From contig NZ_PDLO01000002.1 in assembly GCF_002631205.1 (NCBI RefSeq), forward strand, positions 310,001 through 374,000: a stretch of DNA of 64,000 nt, read 5' to 3'. Below are positions 52,409 to 64,000 of the stretch, piece by piece; position 1 is the first letter of the stretch; every line of letters starts with the position of its first letter. The position numbers and the translations under genes are program-made. The notes under the pieces are model-generated. The model was not told where the DNA came from, searched no databases, and saw nothing but the letters and a program-made list of their open reading frames with translations. The stretch comes from Neolewinella marina (lineage in GTDB: Bacteria; Bacteroidota; Bacteroidia; Chitinophagales; Saprospiraceae).

Positions 52409-53560
52409 TTACCCGCCTAACAGTCCAGCCACCAGGAATCCGAGATAGGTACCCAATCCATTCCCTAACGCTCCCACCAGAATCCCCGGCAAGTAGAGGT
52501 CCATCCGGTCCAGGCTCTTGGCCAGGGCCAGGGCGGAGGAGGAGCCACCGATGTTGGCCTGGGAGGCGACGGCTGCTACGTCGGGGTCAATATTGAAGAG
52601 GAAGGCCGCCGCCCCGATAATGAGTCCGTGGACTCCTACGGTCACCACGACGAGCACCAGTAATCGCCAGGCGAGATCGCCAATTTGCCCCAGGGCGGCC
52701 AGCTCGCAAAATGCCCCGATCACGGCCAGGAAGAGGTAGACCATAAACAGGCCCAGCAATTGCCCGCCCGCCAGCCGGTGGGCCCAGGGAATCTGGGCCA
52801 GTACCAGGGCAATGCTGGTCAGGATCAGAATGGAGGGGACGGTATACCCGATCGCCGCGAACTGGCCCGCCGCCCGGTCCGCGATGAAGAGTGCCCCGAA
52901 GCCCATGGCCAGCAGCAGGCCCAGGGAGACGATGCCGATGGATTCGGTCTCCCGCTCGACGTGAACGGTGGCCCCGGCATTCGCGGTCTTGACCCGGGAC
53001 CCGCGGCCGCGCCGCAACAGCATAGGTACCGCCAGGGTAACGACCATCCAGACCGCGGTGATGATGTTGTCCACGGCCGTCATGCCCGCGTAAAGGACGC
53101 CCTCCCGCATCATGTCGTAGTGGATGGCCACGGCGTTGAAGTTGACGCTGCCCCCGGTGTAGGTACCGGTGAACATGCCGGCGATGGCCGGGTAAAGGCC
53201 CCCAAAGTGAGTGTGGCCGTCAATGACGTACATCCCGGCGATCACCCCGACCGCCGTGGCCAGACTGCCCACCACGAAGAGTCCCAGCATGGCCGTACCC
53301 GCCCGGCGTACGCTGGCCAGGTTGACGTCCAGCAGGAGGTAAAAGATCGCCAGCGGGGCGAGGTAGCGGAAAATGCCGGAATAGACCACCGACCCCTGGG
53401 AAGCGGAGGGGATGAAGCCCAGATTAGCCCAGACGGCCACTACAATGATAACCACCAGGGCGGTACCCAGGTGGCGCAGGAAGGTGTGACGGGCCAGCCA
53501 CTCGGAAACCACCACGCTGCCGCAAAGTATCGCCAGCAGCAGCAAGGGGTCCGTAATCAT
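52409..53560 (-). CDS. DUF819 (YjcL-like) integral membrane protein
   Basis: 383 aa with about eleven hydrophobic spans. Family marks: GMFTGTYTGGSVNFNAVA near 130-147, ALYAGMTAVDNIITAVWM-like segment near 155-172, and the repeat-like VAAVASQANIGGSSSALALAKSLDR near 330-354. DUF819 proteins are membrane proteins of unknown transport function. The gene is alone on its strand, 24 bp after the TM2-SHOCT gene on the same strand, so the two may be co-transcribed. Confidence 0.85.
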   Translation of the reverse strand: MITDPLLLLAILCGSVVVSEWLARHTFLRHLGTALVVIIVVAVWANLGFIPSASQGSVVYSGIFRYLAPLAIFYLLLDVNLASVRRAGTAMLGLFVVGSLATAVGVIAGMYVIDGHTHFGGLYPAIAGMFTGTYTGGSVNFNAVAIHYDMMREGVLYAGMTAVDNIITAVWMVVTLAVPMLLRRGRGSRVKTANAGATVHVERETESIGIVSLGLLLAMGFGALFIADRAAGQFAAIGYTVPSILILTSIALVLAQIPWAHRLAGGQLLGLFMVYLFLAVIGAFCELAALGQIGDLAWRLLVLVVVTVGVHGLIIGAAAFLFNIDPDVAAVASQANIGGSSSALALAKSLDRMDLYLPGILVGALGNGLGTYLGFLVAGLLGG

Positions 53561-53584
53561 GGAGGGGGGTGCTGGGGGTTACGA

Positions 53585-54373
53585 CTAGGAACGCAGGATC
53601 TTGGCCTTTTCCCGGCGGAAGGCGTCTTCGGAGAGGATGCCGTCTTCCTTGAGTTTGGCCAGCCGCTCAATGCGGGTGATTAGGTCGTCGCTGAGCTCCA
53701 GGGTATCCGGTGGCACGGGGTTCGCGGCGGCGGGTTCGGCAGGCGACGTGGCCGGAATGCGGTAGCCGTTCGACTTGAAGGCCTGGTAGTCGGGCGTCGA
53801 GCGCAGGAAGGCCAGGTGGTCGTGCTTTTCGATCTCGTCGAAGTCGTAGTAGCCGTGCTCAAGGGCCTGGCTGAGGTGGTAAAGGGCCGTATCGGTATCC
53901 TCGTGGATGGAGTACAGGCAGGCCATCTTGAAATGGACGTCGGCCTGTCGGGGATCAACGTTGAGCGAGCGGCGGTAATCCTGGATGGCCCCCTCGAAAT
54001 CGTAGTCGGCGTACTTGCGGTCGGCGCTCACCTGGAAGGGATCCTTCTTTTCCCGGCGCGGTTCCTCGGCGTAGGCCGTGCGGGGTGGCGGCTGGGGTGG
54101 CGACGACTGGTAGTGATGGTGGTGGTGGTACTGCTGCTGCTGTTGCTGGGCGTGCTGCATGGCCCAGTACTCGGTGTTGTACTTGCGGTTGAACTTGTCT
54201 TCATCCTGGGTGAGGAAGACGATCCCGTCGATCATGGCGATGATGGTGGGGATGAACGTCCAGACGAACAGCAGGTAAAGAATCCCCAATCCTTTCTGAC
54301 CGAGGTAGAAGCGGTGCACGCCCAGTCCGCCGAAGACCAGGGCGAAAATTCCGGCGGTGGTTTTACTTTTCAT
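53585..54373 (-). CDS. TM2-domain protein with TPR segment and C-terminal SHOCT motif
   Basis: 262 aa. Residues 1-60 are a TM2 domain (FALVFGGLGVHRFYLGQKGLGILYLLF, then IDGIVFLTQDEDKFN). A Gln/His run with six or more of each occurs near 76-90. Residues 115-190 contain TPR-like helices (KYADYDFEGAIQDYRRSLNVDPRQADVHFKMACLY). The last 30 residues are a SHOCT motif (RLAKLKEDGILSEDAFRREKAKIL). The domain set suggests an inner-membrane protein that assembles with others; its role is unknown. ATG 54373 starts the TM2 domain. Confidence 0.82.
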   Translation of the reverse strand: MKSKTTAGIFALVFGGLGVHRFYLGQKGLGILYLLFVWTFIPTIIAMIDGIVFLTQDEDKFNRKYNTEYWAMQHAQQQQQQYHHHHHYQSSPPQPPPRTAYAEEPRREKKDPFQVSADRKYADYDFEGAIQDYRRSLNVDPRQADVHFKMACLYSIHEDTDTALYHLSQALEHGYYDFDEIEKHDHLAFLRSTPDYQAFKSNGYRIPATSPAEPAAANPVPPDTLELSDDLITRIERLAKLKEDGILSEDAFRREKAKILRS

Positions 54374-54416
54374 ACGGTGAAGGTCGCAAGCCAAACAAGA
54401 TAACACAAATCGGCGG

Positions 54417-54454
54417 TTCAGGCTTTCGACCTGCGTAGGAGGGCGAAGCCTGAA
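54417..54454. promoter_or_regulatory. Inverted repeat in the TM2-thioesterase divergent gap
   Basis: TTCAGGCTTTCG (54417-54428) and CGAAGCCTGAA (54444-54454) pair with one bulge; no T-run. Possible operator or leader hairpin for either divergent gene. Confidence 0.35.
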
Positions 54455-54550
54455 GGGCGGCAATCGCTCTACCGACGGAAGGGTGTTGCGGCCGGCTTCA
54501 GTTACCTTGCGCCCACCCCGGCAGCCAGCGGGGGCTAAACCCGAGTTACC

Positions 54551-54973
54551 ATGCTGACCACCCAGACTACCCACCGCGTTCGCTACGCAGAGACCGACCA
54601 GATGGGCTACCTGTACCACGGCCACTACGCCCTGCTCTACGAGATCGGCCGGGTGGAGATGCTGCGGGACGTGGGCCGCAGCTACGCCGAACTGGAGGGC
54701 AAGCACGGCATCATGATGCCGGTGATGAGCATGAACCAGCGCTTCATCCGCCCGGCGCGCTACGACGAGGTGCTCACCATTACCACCAGCCTGCGCCACG
54801 TTCCCGACCGCACCATTACCTTCCACTTCGAGATCCACAACGAAAACGGTAAATTGGTGAACGGGGGGTCCATCAAACTGTGTTTCGTCGATGTAGAGAC
54901 CGAGCGCACGGTACCCGCTCCGGAATACCTTCTGCAGGTCATACGGCCCCATTTTGAGCAAGAAAAAAATTGA
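54551..54973 (+). CDS. Acyl-CoA thioesterase of the YbgC/4HBT hot-dog family
   Basis: 140 aa hot-dog-fold protein. The family block RYAETDQMGYLYHGHYALLYEIGRVEMLRD lies at 11-40, with the catalytic Asp in ETDQMG. It should hydrolyse acyl-CoA or acyl-ACP thioesters in the cytoplasm. Its last 20 bp overlap the TTG start of the YihY gene, so the two are coupled. A TACCTTGC word about 40 nt upstream is the best promoter candidate. Confidence 0.9.
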   Translation: MLTTQTTHRVRYAETDQMGYLYHGHYALLYEIGRVEMLRDVGRSYAELEGKHGIMMPVMSMNQRFIRPARYDEVLTITTSLRHVPDRTITFHFEIHNENGKLVNGGSIKLCFVDVETERTVPAPEYLLQVIRPHFEQEKN

Positions 54974-55946
54974 CACCTCGGCCTTCAAGCGGTTCTTCAC
55001 CGAGCACCCGGTAGTTATCGGGATAAAGAAGTATGCCCGGGAAAACAGCTTCATCGGCTTCCACGGCGTACCGATCTACGACGTGGTCGTCTTCGTGATC
55101 CACGAGGCCACCCGCGACGATCTCTTTACCCGCGCCAACAGCGTGGCCTTCAGCATTTTTCTTTCGCTCTTTCCCTCCATCCTCACCCTGTTCACCCTGG
55201 TGCCCTTCGTGCTGGACGTGCTCACCATCTGGTTCCCCGCCCTGGAGAACTTCAACATGACGCTGTACGAGGAGATCAAGCGGGTGATGCCCGGACAGGC
55301 GGGCGACATCGTCTTCGGCTTCGTGCAGGAGATCACCAACTCGCCGAAGGTGGGCCTGCTCAGTTTCGGTTTCCTGCTGGCCATCTTCTTTTCCAGTAAC
55401 GGCATGCTCTCCCTCATGCAGGCCTTCGAGAAGAGCTACGTCAAGGTATTCCGGCAGCGGGGTTTCCTGCGCAAGCGGATGGTGGCCGTGGGCCTGACCT
55501 TCCTGGTGGGCATCTTCATCATTGCCAGCGTGGTACTGGTGATCCTGGGCGACAGCATCGTGGGGTGGATCGACTTCTATACCTCCATGGGGGGCTTCAC
55601 CCGCTTCCTGATCAACGCCGTGCGGTGGACGACCATGCTGGCCCTCTACTACATCATCATCGGTACCCTATACCGCTACGGGGCGGCCACCATCAAGCGC
55701 TTCAGCTACGTGAGCCCCGGGGTGACGCTGGCCACCATTCTGAGTCTGGCAACCTCGGTGGCCTTCAGCTTCTACATCGACGGCTTCAACCGCTACGATA
55801 CCTACGCCAAGTTCTACGGCTCCATCGCTACCATCATCATCGTGATGCTCTGGCTGCAACTCAACGCCCTGATCCTCATCATCGGTTTTGAGCTGAACGC
55901 GGCGATCGCCGTTCACCGCGATTTGACGCTGGTGGAGGAGGAATAG
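54954..55946 (+). CDS. YihY/BrkB-family integral membrane protein
   Basis: 330 aa. Six predicted spans. YihY block: RANSVAFSIFLSLFPSILTLFTLVPFVLD near 62-90, then SFGFLLAIFFSSNGMLSLMQAFEKSY near 142-167, YRYGAATIKRFSYVSPGVTLATIL near 240-263, and YGSIATIIIVMLWLQLNALILIIGFELNA near 287-315. Despite old names it is not a ribonuclease; the function is unresolved. The TTG at 54954 overlaps the thioesterase stop; no ATG lies near the N-terminus. Word array C begins right after its stop. Confidence 0.9.
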   Translation: MSKKKIDTSAFKRFFTEHPVVIGIKKYARENSFIGFHGVPIYDVVVFVIHEATRDDLFTRANSVAFSIFLSLFPSILTLFTLVPFVLDVLTIWFPALENFNMTLYEEIKRVMPGQAGDIVFGFVQEITNSPKVGLLSFGFLLAIFFSSNGMLSLMQAFEKSYVKVFRQRGFLRKRMVAVGLTFLVGIFIIASVVLVILGDSIVGWIDFYTSMGGFTRFLINAVRWTTMLALYYIIIGTLYRYGAATIKRFSYVSPGVTLATILSLATSVAFSFYIDGFNRYDTYAKFYGSIATIIIVMLWLQLNALILIIGFELNAAIAVHRDLTLVEEE

Positions 55947-56102
55947 GCCAGAAGAATAGAATTACAGCATTGGAGAATGAGTGAATAGCGGCCGCTTCCG
56001 ACCTCAGACGAACCTGAGTGTACTACAGGGGCGGGTGCGCGGGTGCCAATTCACTAATTCACTAATTCACTAATTCACTCCTTCACTACCGCAGCACTCT
56101 CC
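55947..56102 (+). repeat. Word array C: ATTCACTA octamers after the YihY stop
   Basis: Right arm 56049-56088: five octamers in 8-nt register (three ATTCACTA, then ATTCACTC and CTTCACTA). Left arm 55947-55988, starting at the first base after the YihY TAG: degenerate octamers ending in GAAT or similar, i.e. the reverse complements. A copy of the GGCACCCGCG word (56038-56047) touches the right arm. Confidence 0.8.
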
Positions 56103-56129
56103 TCCAACCAACCAGGGCGGTGAATTGTA

Positions 56130-56137
56130 TATCTTTG
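56130..56137 (+). promoter_or_regulatory. -7 box TATCTTTG of metH
   Basis: Perfect TAnnTTTG, leaving a leader of about 55 nt. That is too short for a cobalamin or SAM riboswitch, and I see neither. Confidence 0.6.
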
Positions 56138-56197
56138 CCGCTTGCTTTTGACTTCCATTTCCCGGGCGGAACGGCCGGGCCCTTCACCCCAAGCATT

Positions 56198-59881
<3,684 letters not shown>

Positions 59882-59937
59882 GTCGCAAACAAGCAATACG
59901 CCCACGTGCGCGGTACCGGGAAAAGGAACTAACTTAC

Positions 59938-59957
59938 GGAGGTGTTACCCCACCTCC
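59938..59957 (+). promoter_or_regulatory. GGAGGTG/CACCTCC hairpin at the start of the T9SS cargo gene
   Basis: GGAGGTG (59938-59944) and CACCTCC (59951-59957) form a perfect 7-bp stem with a 6-nt loop right before the ATG at 59960. It covers a Shine-Dalgarno-like sequence and an alternative GTG start at 59942, so it could control translation. Confidence 0.4.
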
Positions 59958-59959
59958 CG

Positions 59960-61102
59960 ATGCTGAGAACCCTCCCATTGCTGTTGCTGCTGGCCCTGGC
60001 ACCCGCGCTCCGCGCCCAGGTGGTGCTCACCGACGCCTACTTCCCGATAGCCGGCGACACCCTGAGGTACAGCGCAACGGAGAACGTGGGGGGACTGAAC
60101 CTGCTCACCCCCGGTGCCGCCCGGCAGTGGGACTTCGGAACCCTCGCCGCCGAGGCCGAAGCCAATCAGGTAATCACCGCCGTAGCCGGCGATCCTGTGT
60201 TCTCTACCGCCAGCCTTTCCGTAAATCTGGACTCCACCACCCTGGGCTACTACCGGGTATCCGGCGGGGCCTATTCCCTGGTGGGGCTCCGCGGGGTGCT
60301 GCCCGTACTGCCGGGTTACACTTTCGAAGCCCCGGTAGACCCGGCCCGCCCCGAACGCCGTGCGCCGCTGGCCTATCAGGATGCCTTCACGACCAACACC
60401 ACCAATACCCTGACGGTAGCCGCCGACAGCCTGCCGGCCGAAGCCATTGCCGAACTGGGGAGCGCCCTCAACGGCGTGGACTCCATCCGCATTACCTCGA
60501 TAAGCCAACGGGAAGACGTGGTGGACGCCTACGGCTCCCTGACCCTCAACGGACAGACCTACGAGGTGCTGCGGGAGCGCCGCACCGAAACGCTGAACAA
60601 CCGCATCGCCGTCAAGATCGGTGCCCTGCCCTTTACCGACGTAACTACCCTGGTGGCTCCGGCGGTCCCGGAATTCTCGGAATTCTTCGGTCAGCAGCCC
60701 CCGCGGACCACCTACTACTTCTGGGCCCAGTCCGAGAAGGAAACCATTGCCACCGTCACCCTCGACGAAGCGGGTAAGCCAAAGGGTATGACCTTCATCC
60801 GCAGCGACGCGACCAGCTCCATCCGCGATCCCTTCCAGCGGCAGGCCCGCATCACCCTCTACCCCAACCCCGCTAGCCGCTCAGCGACCTTCGACCTGGA
60901 AGGGCTGGATGCCGGCACCTACACCCTGAGGGTCGTCAACGTACTCGGCAGGCAGGTTGCCCGTCAGCAATTCTCGCCCACCGGCCACGCCGCCCGCGTA
61001 GAACTCGACGTAAGCCGCCTGCCACGGGGCACCTACCTCTACAGCATCACCAACGAGCGTGGCCGCACCCTGACCACCCAGCGGCTGCTGGTGGGAGGCT
61101 AA
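59960..61102 (+). CDS. Secreted protein of unknown function with T9SS sorting domain
   Basis: 380 aa. Signal peptide (LPLLLLLALAPALRAQ). The middle, about 20-290, is beta-rich with phrases such as TDAYFPIAGDTLRY and GAARQWDFGTL, found in other Bacteroidota cell-surface proteins of unknown role. The last 75 residues are a type A T9SS domain: ITLYPNPASRSATFDLEGL, GTYTLRVVNVLGRQVARQ, RGTYLYSITNERGR. The protein should be exported across the outer membrane. ATG 59960 is chosen; a GTG at 59942, 4 nt after TAACTTAC, is possible. Confidence 0.85.
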   Translation: MLRTLPLLLLLALAPALRAQVVLTDAYFPIAGDTLRYSATENVGGLNLLTPGAARQWDFGTLAAEAEANQVITAVAGDPVFSTASLSVNLDSTTLGYYRVSGGAYSLVGLRGVLPVLPGYTFEAPVDPARPERRAPLAYQDAFTTNTTNTLTVAADSLPAEAIAELGSALNGVDSIRITSISQREDVVDAYGSLTLNGQTYEVLRERRTETLNNRIAVKIGALPFTDVTTLVAPAVPEFSEFFGQQPPRTTYYFWAQSEKETIATVTLDEAGKPKGMTFIRSDATSSIRDPFQRQARITLYPNPASRSATFDLEGLDAGTYTLRVVNVLGRQVARQQFSPTGHAARVELDVSRLPRGTYLYSITNERGRTLTTQRLLVGG

Positions 61103-61231
61103 CGGTCGAGGCTGCGCCGTAGCGCCTGTATATCCAGGATGACGGCGTCTACTGTTTTGCCTTCACGGAGGGGGCTATTCTTGTCTGCCAAATTACCACC
61201 CTGCCTTCGGAGGTTGCCGTACCTTTCCCTT

Positions 61232-62038
61232 ATGGAAGCGATCATCCAGTACTTCGAGACCATACCCAGCAGTCACCGCACCCTCATCCTGGTGGGTGGC
61301 CTCACGCTGTTCTGGCTAGTGGAAAGCGCCGTTCCCCTCTTCACCGCGGAGTACAAAAGGTGGCGTCACGCCGGCATCAACCTATTCTTTACCCTGACCA
61401 CGGTGGTCGTCAACTTCCTGCTGGCCTTTATCCTCGTTAGGGGCAGCCAGTGGGCGGTGGCGGAGCAGTTCGGGTTGCTGCAGTGGCTGAACCTGCCGGC
61501 CTGGGCGATGGTGGTGGCCGGGCTGCCCCTGCTGGACCTGCTGGGGGCCTACCTTCCCCACTGGGTACAGCACCGGGTGCCCGTACTCTGGAAATTTCAC
61601 CTCATCCACCATACCGACCAGAACGTGGATACCACCACCGCCAACCGTCACCATCCGGGGGAAAGCGTCGTCCGCTTCGCCTTCACCACCCTGGGCGTCG
61701 TGGTACTCGGGGCACCGATCTGGCTGGTTTTCCTTTATCAGAGCCTGAGCGTCATTGGCAGTCAATTCACCCACGCCAACATCACCCTGCCCCGCCCCGT
61801 GGACCGCGTCATGCGCTACATCTTCGTGACGCCCGACATGCACCGTGTTCACCACCACTACGTCCTCCCCTATACGGACAGCAACTACAGCAACATTTTC
61901 AGTTTCTGGGACCGCCTATTCGGCACGTATCTCGAGCTGGACCATCGTGACATCCGTTACGGCGTCGATACCCACATGGAGGAAGAGCACCATCAGAGTA
62001 TTCGCCGGATGCTGGGGATTCCTTTTGAGCGGCGGTAG
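61232..62038 (+). CDS. Fatty-acid hydroxylase/sterol desaturase-family membrane protein
   Basis: 268 aa. Four or five spans and the diiron histidine clusters of the family: HLIHHTD near 126-132, NRHHPGE near 140-146, and HRVHHHY near 207-213. It should hydroxylate or desaturate a lipid, carotenoid or other hydrocarbon with O2; the substrate is unknown. ATG 61232 lies 4 nt after a TACCTTTC box. Its TAG stop is the first element of word array D. Confidence 0.85.
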   Translation: MEAIIQYFETIPSSHRTLILVGGLTLFWLVESAVPLFTAEYKRWRHAGINLFFTLTTVVVNFLLAFILVRGSQWAVAEQFGLLQWLNLPAWAMVVAGLPLLDLLGAYLPHWVQHRVPVLWKFHLIHHTDQNVDTTTANRHHPGESVVRFAFTTLGVVVLGAPIWLVFLYQSLSVIGSQFTHANITLPRPVDRVMRYIFVTPDMHRVHHHYVLPYTDSNYSNIFSFWDRLFGTYLELDHRDIRYGVDTHMEEEHHQSIRRMLGIPFERR

Positions 62039-62356
62039 TTGTTTAGTACGGTAGTTCTTTAGTACAGTAGTCCTATGGTCGGTAGTGATTTGGTGCTTCT
62101 CTATGATCCAGCTTTTTAGTCGGCAGGGATCGGAGCTTTGGCTGTTTAGAAGTCCAGATCATCATATGTGGATGCACAGACTATATATCGAACCGGGGCA
62201 ATAGTGTATTGATATACAAATGGGTGTCGAAATGCCGGACGAATGTACCGCCGGACTATGGTACTACTGAAGTATGGTACTACCGTACTGTTCTACTACC
62301 GTACTGTTGCAATGATGCACTGCCCTAAAGGACTAAAGAACGAATCGCCTAAAAAA
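62039..62356. repeat. Word array D: inverted octamers between two converging stop codons
   Basis: 318 bp without a gene. On the left, octamers ending in TAG follow the TAG stop of the hydroxylase gene (TAG at 62044, 62052, 62060, 62068). On the right, octamers starting with CTAA or containing GTACTACC, GTACTGTT and CTACTACC run up to the stop of the exonuclease gene on the other strand. Many left words are reverse complements of right words. The centre (about 62105-62245) shows no repeat, RNA gene or reading frame. Confidence 0.85.
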
Positions 62357-63766
62357 CTACCGCACCACCTTCCCGGTACTCAGATTCACCATCTTGCCCC
62401 CCTTTTCGCTTACGTAGCGCTGGATGATGCGGGCCGTATCGGGATAGGTGACCGTCCGCTTGACGCTGTCGATGGCCATGGCGATGTCGTGGGCGCATTC
62501 CTTGTCGATGAAGCCGAAGCCCTGGTATTTTCCTTCTTCCACCAGGATGACGGAGGCCTCGTCGTGGGAACGGCCGCAGTCGAAGAGCAGGAAGTCGTCG
62601 TCGAAGACGGAGCGCAGGTGGAGGCGGGCTTCTTCGGCGCGCAGGTTGTATTCTCCGGGATCTTCCTCGCCGGCACAGCCGCCGCGACACTGCTTGAGGT
62701 GGTAGTGGAAGCAGGCCGACTTGCTGGGGTAGATGTTGGTGAAGGCGCTGCAGAGCTCCAGGTGCTTGCGCACGAAGTTGAGGCGGCCCTTGGCGCGACT
62801 GATCGAGGGGTACTCGCTGATGATGTCCAGTTCCTTGCGGGCCTGGGCCGTGTTGCGGATGACGTCGAAGCAGCGGAAGCCCCGCTCGTTCACGTAGCTG
62901 TGGATGGCATGGCTGAAGCGCTGTCCCCGCTGGGCGCGGTTGATGCGTGGCTGGAGGCGCTTGATTTCCTCGCTTTCGAGCAGGAGAGCCACCAGTTCGC
63001 TGCCGGTGATCTCGTAGGTAATGTCGGCCACCTTCTCGGCAATGCGGCTGCCCTTGGTGGTATGGTCGTTGAAGTGCTGGGCAATCCGCTTGCGGATGTT
63101 GGTGCTCTTGCCCACGTACACCACGTCGCCGTTCGCGTCGTGGAAGTAGTAGACCCCGGTTTCCTCGGGCAGTTCCATGATCTGCTCCAGCTTGATCTGC
63201 TTGGGCAGGCGGGTTTCCTTGATGCCGTGGTTGATGAGTTGCTGGGCTTCGGCGGCGCAGTCCTCCCCGGCCAGGCAGCGCTCGAGCAGTTCGGTGGTGG
63301 CCTGGGCGTCGGCCAGGGCGCGGTGGCGGGCGTCGACCTGGAAGCCGAAGTGGCGGATCAGGTTGCCCAGGCTGTAGCTCGGCAGCCCGGGGAAGCACTT
63401 GCGGGCCAGCCGCACCGTGCACAGCTGGCGGCGGGAGAAGGTGTAGCCGAGGCGACCGAACTCCGCCCGCAGGAAGCCGTAGTCGAATTTGGCGTTGTGG
63501 GCCACGAAGATGCGCCCCTCGGTGAGTTCTACGATCCGCTTGGCGACTTCGTAGAATTTGGGCTGGCCGGCCACCATTTCCTGGGTAATTCCGGTGAGCT
63601 CGACGATGCCCGCCGGTATGTACTGCTCCGGGTCGATCAGGGTCTCGTATGTTTCTGTTACCTTTTCGCCGTCGTAGACCACAATCCCGATTTCGGTGAT
63701 GCGGGAACGGGAGGCCCGCCCACCCGTCGTTTCGATGTCTACGATCGCGTATTCTCTCTTACTCAT
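62357..63766 (-). CDS. DEDDh exonuclease fused to UvrC-like GIY-YIG nuclease
   Basis: 469 aa. Residues 1-170 are a DnaQ-type 3'-5' exonuclease: IVDIETTG (8-15, DxE), HNAKFDYGFL near 88-97, and HRALADAQAT near 147-156 (His and Asp). Residues 195-280 are a GIY-YIG endonuclease: GVYYFHDANGDVVYVGKSTNIRKRI. The remaining 190 residues match the Cho/UvrC extension (CRGGCAGEEDP, Cys-containing). Such fusions are related to Cho, the backup nucleotide-excision nuclease. The function as a repair nuclease is inferred from the domains. It converges on the hydroxylase gene across array D. Confidence 0.92.
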   Translation of the reverse strand: MSKREYAIVDIETTGGRASRSRITEIGIVVYDGEKVTETYETLIDPEQYIPAGIVELTGITQEMVAGQPKFYEVAKRIVELTEGRIFVAHNAKFDYGFLRAEFGRLGYTFSRRQLCTVRLARKCFPGLPSYSLGNLIRHFGFQVDARHRALADAQATTELLERCLAGEDCAAEAQQLINHGIKETRLPKQIKLEQIMELPEETGVYYFHDANGDVVYVGKSTNIRKRIAQHFNDHTTKGSRIAEKVADITYEITGSELVALLLESEEIKRLQPRINRAQRGQRFSHAIHSYVNERGFRCFDVIRNTAQARKELDIISEYPSISRAKGRLNFVRKHLELCSAFTNIYPSKSACFHYHLKQCRGGCAGEEDPGEYNLRAEEARLHLRSVFDDDFLLFDCGRSHDEASVILVEEGKYQGFGFIDKECAHDIAMAIDSVKRTVTYPDTARIIQRYVSEKGGKMVNLSTGKVVR

Positions 63767-63807
63767 AGCTCCGGTCCGCCTCCTGCGGCGGTCTTCAATG
63801 CACTGTA

Positions 63808-64000
63808 ATGGCCAAGGTATACCTTATTATTTGTTTAGCCCTTACGCTTACCGCAAATTGTTTTAAATCCGGCGCGTCCGCAGGTGCCGTGGAAAGCCGC
63901 AATGAGCCGGCCGACGTAGCGGCCCAAACCCAGCAAAACCGGGATTCCGAGACTTCCCCGGCACCCGCGTACCCCGCCGCCTACCAACCGGAATCCTACC
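63808..64000 (+). CDS. Putative lipoprotein, 3' end beyond window
   Basis: 64 codons visible. A signal peptide with hydrophobic core (VYLIICLALTLTANC; Cys near 18 fits a lipobox LTANC) is followed by a polar Ala/Ser/Gln/Pro-rich linker. No domain can be seen before the edge, so only export and lipidation are supported. The linker codons contain a copy of the GGCACCCGCG word (63960-63969). Divergent from the exonuclease gene. Confidence 0.6.
   Translation, partial: MAKVYLIICLALTLTANCFKSGASAGAVESRNEPADVAAQTQQNRDSETSPAPAYPAAYQPESY

Noticed and set aside
56138..56197. Cobalamin or SAM riboswitch before metH
   Set aside because: The leader is about 55 nt after the -7 box and shows none of the conserved boxes.

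Overview
The window reads as a chromosomal segment of a GC-rich member of the Bacteroidota, most likely a Saprospiria/Lewinella-type marine bacterium. Evidence: promoters of the TTTG-N20-TAnnTTTG type, two proteins with type IX secretion (T9SS) C-terminal sorting domains, a fused SecDF, a tmRNA whose tag ends in the YAMAA form seen in Cytophaga-like bacteria, few Shine-Dalgarno sequences and consistently GC-rich coding. The genus is inference. I see no phage, transposase, integrase, CRISPR or plasmid genes; this is core genome with ordinary accessory genes.

Layout. 1-4.7 kb: LysE-type exporter (partial), phosphosugar mutase, PLP decarboxylase, phosphatidylserine decarboxylase, 2TM protein. 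4.7-10 kb: NlpC/P60 lipoprotein, RRM protein with a glycine-rich tail, large secreted GH13 amylase. 10-10.8 kb: tmRNA (ssrA, minus strand) and a striking inverted array of short words. 10.8-20.8 kb: FAH-family hydrolase, purC, hpf, an alpha/beta hydrolase, then a tightly overlapped minus-strand operon recQ - GGCT-like gene - sbcD - sbcC. 20.9-29.7 kb: small membrane protein, an M16 peptidase pair (one active, one degenerate), a GT2 glycosyltransferase preceded by a 22-codon membrane peptide, hemJ, a LuxR response regulator, an aquaglyceroporin, and kelch and DUF1080 lipoproteins. 29.8-43.6 kb: two paralogous outer-membrane proteins flanking a SusA-like GH13 enzyme, secDF, a Gfo/Idh/MocA oxidoreductase, a sugar MFS transporter, a secreted amidohydrolase, and parA translationally coupled to a GT-C membrane glycosyltransferase. 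43.8-48.6 kb: map-infA-rpmJ-rpsM-rpsK-rpsD-rpoA-rplQ. 48.7-64 kb: luciferase-like oxidoreductase, Bcr/CflA and SNF transporters, DUF819, a TM2-TPR-SHOCT protein, thioesterase, YihY, full-length metH, a T9SS cargo protein, a fatty-acid-hydroxylase-family protein, a DEDDh exonuclease-GIY-YIG fusion and the start of a lipoprotein.

Most genes are housekeeping: alpha-glucan degradation and sugar uptake, nucleotide and methionine synthesis, recombination repair, translation and its rescue, envelope biogenesis. The least explained signals are non-coding: (1) four intergenic arrays of locus-specific 7-8 nt words with inverted copies, each starting directly at a stop codon; (2) a -7 box placed 4-5 nt before several start codons, pointing to leaderless mRNAs; (3) a 10-20 nt GC-rich word (core GGCACCCGCG) that recurs about eleven times.
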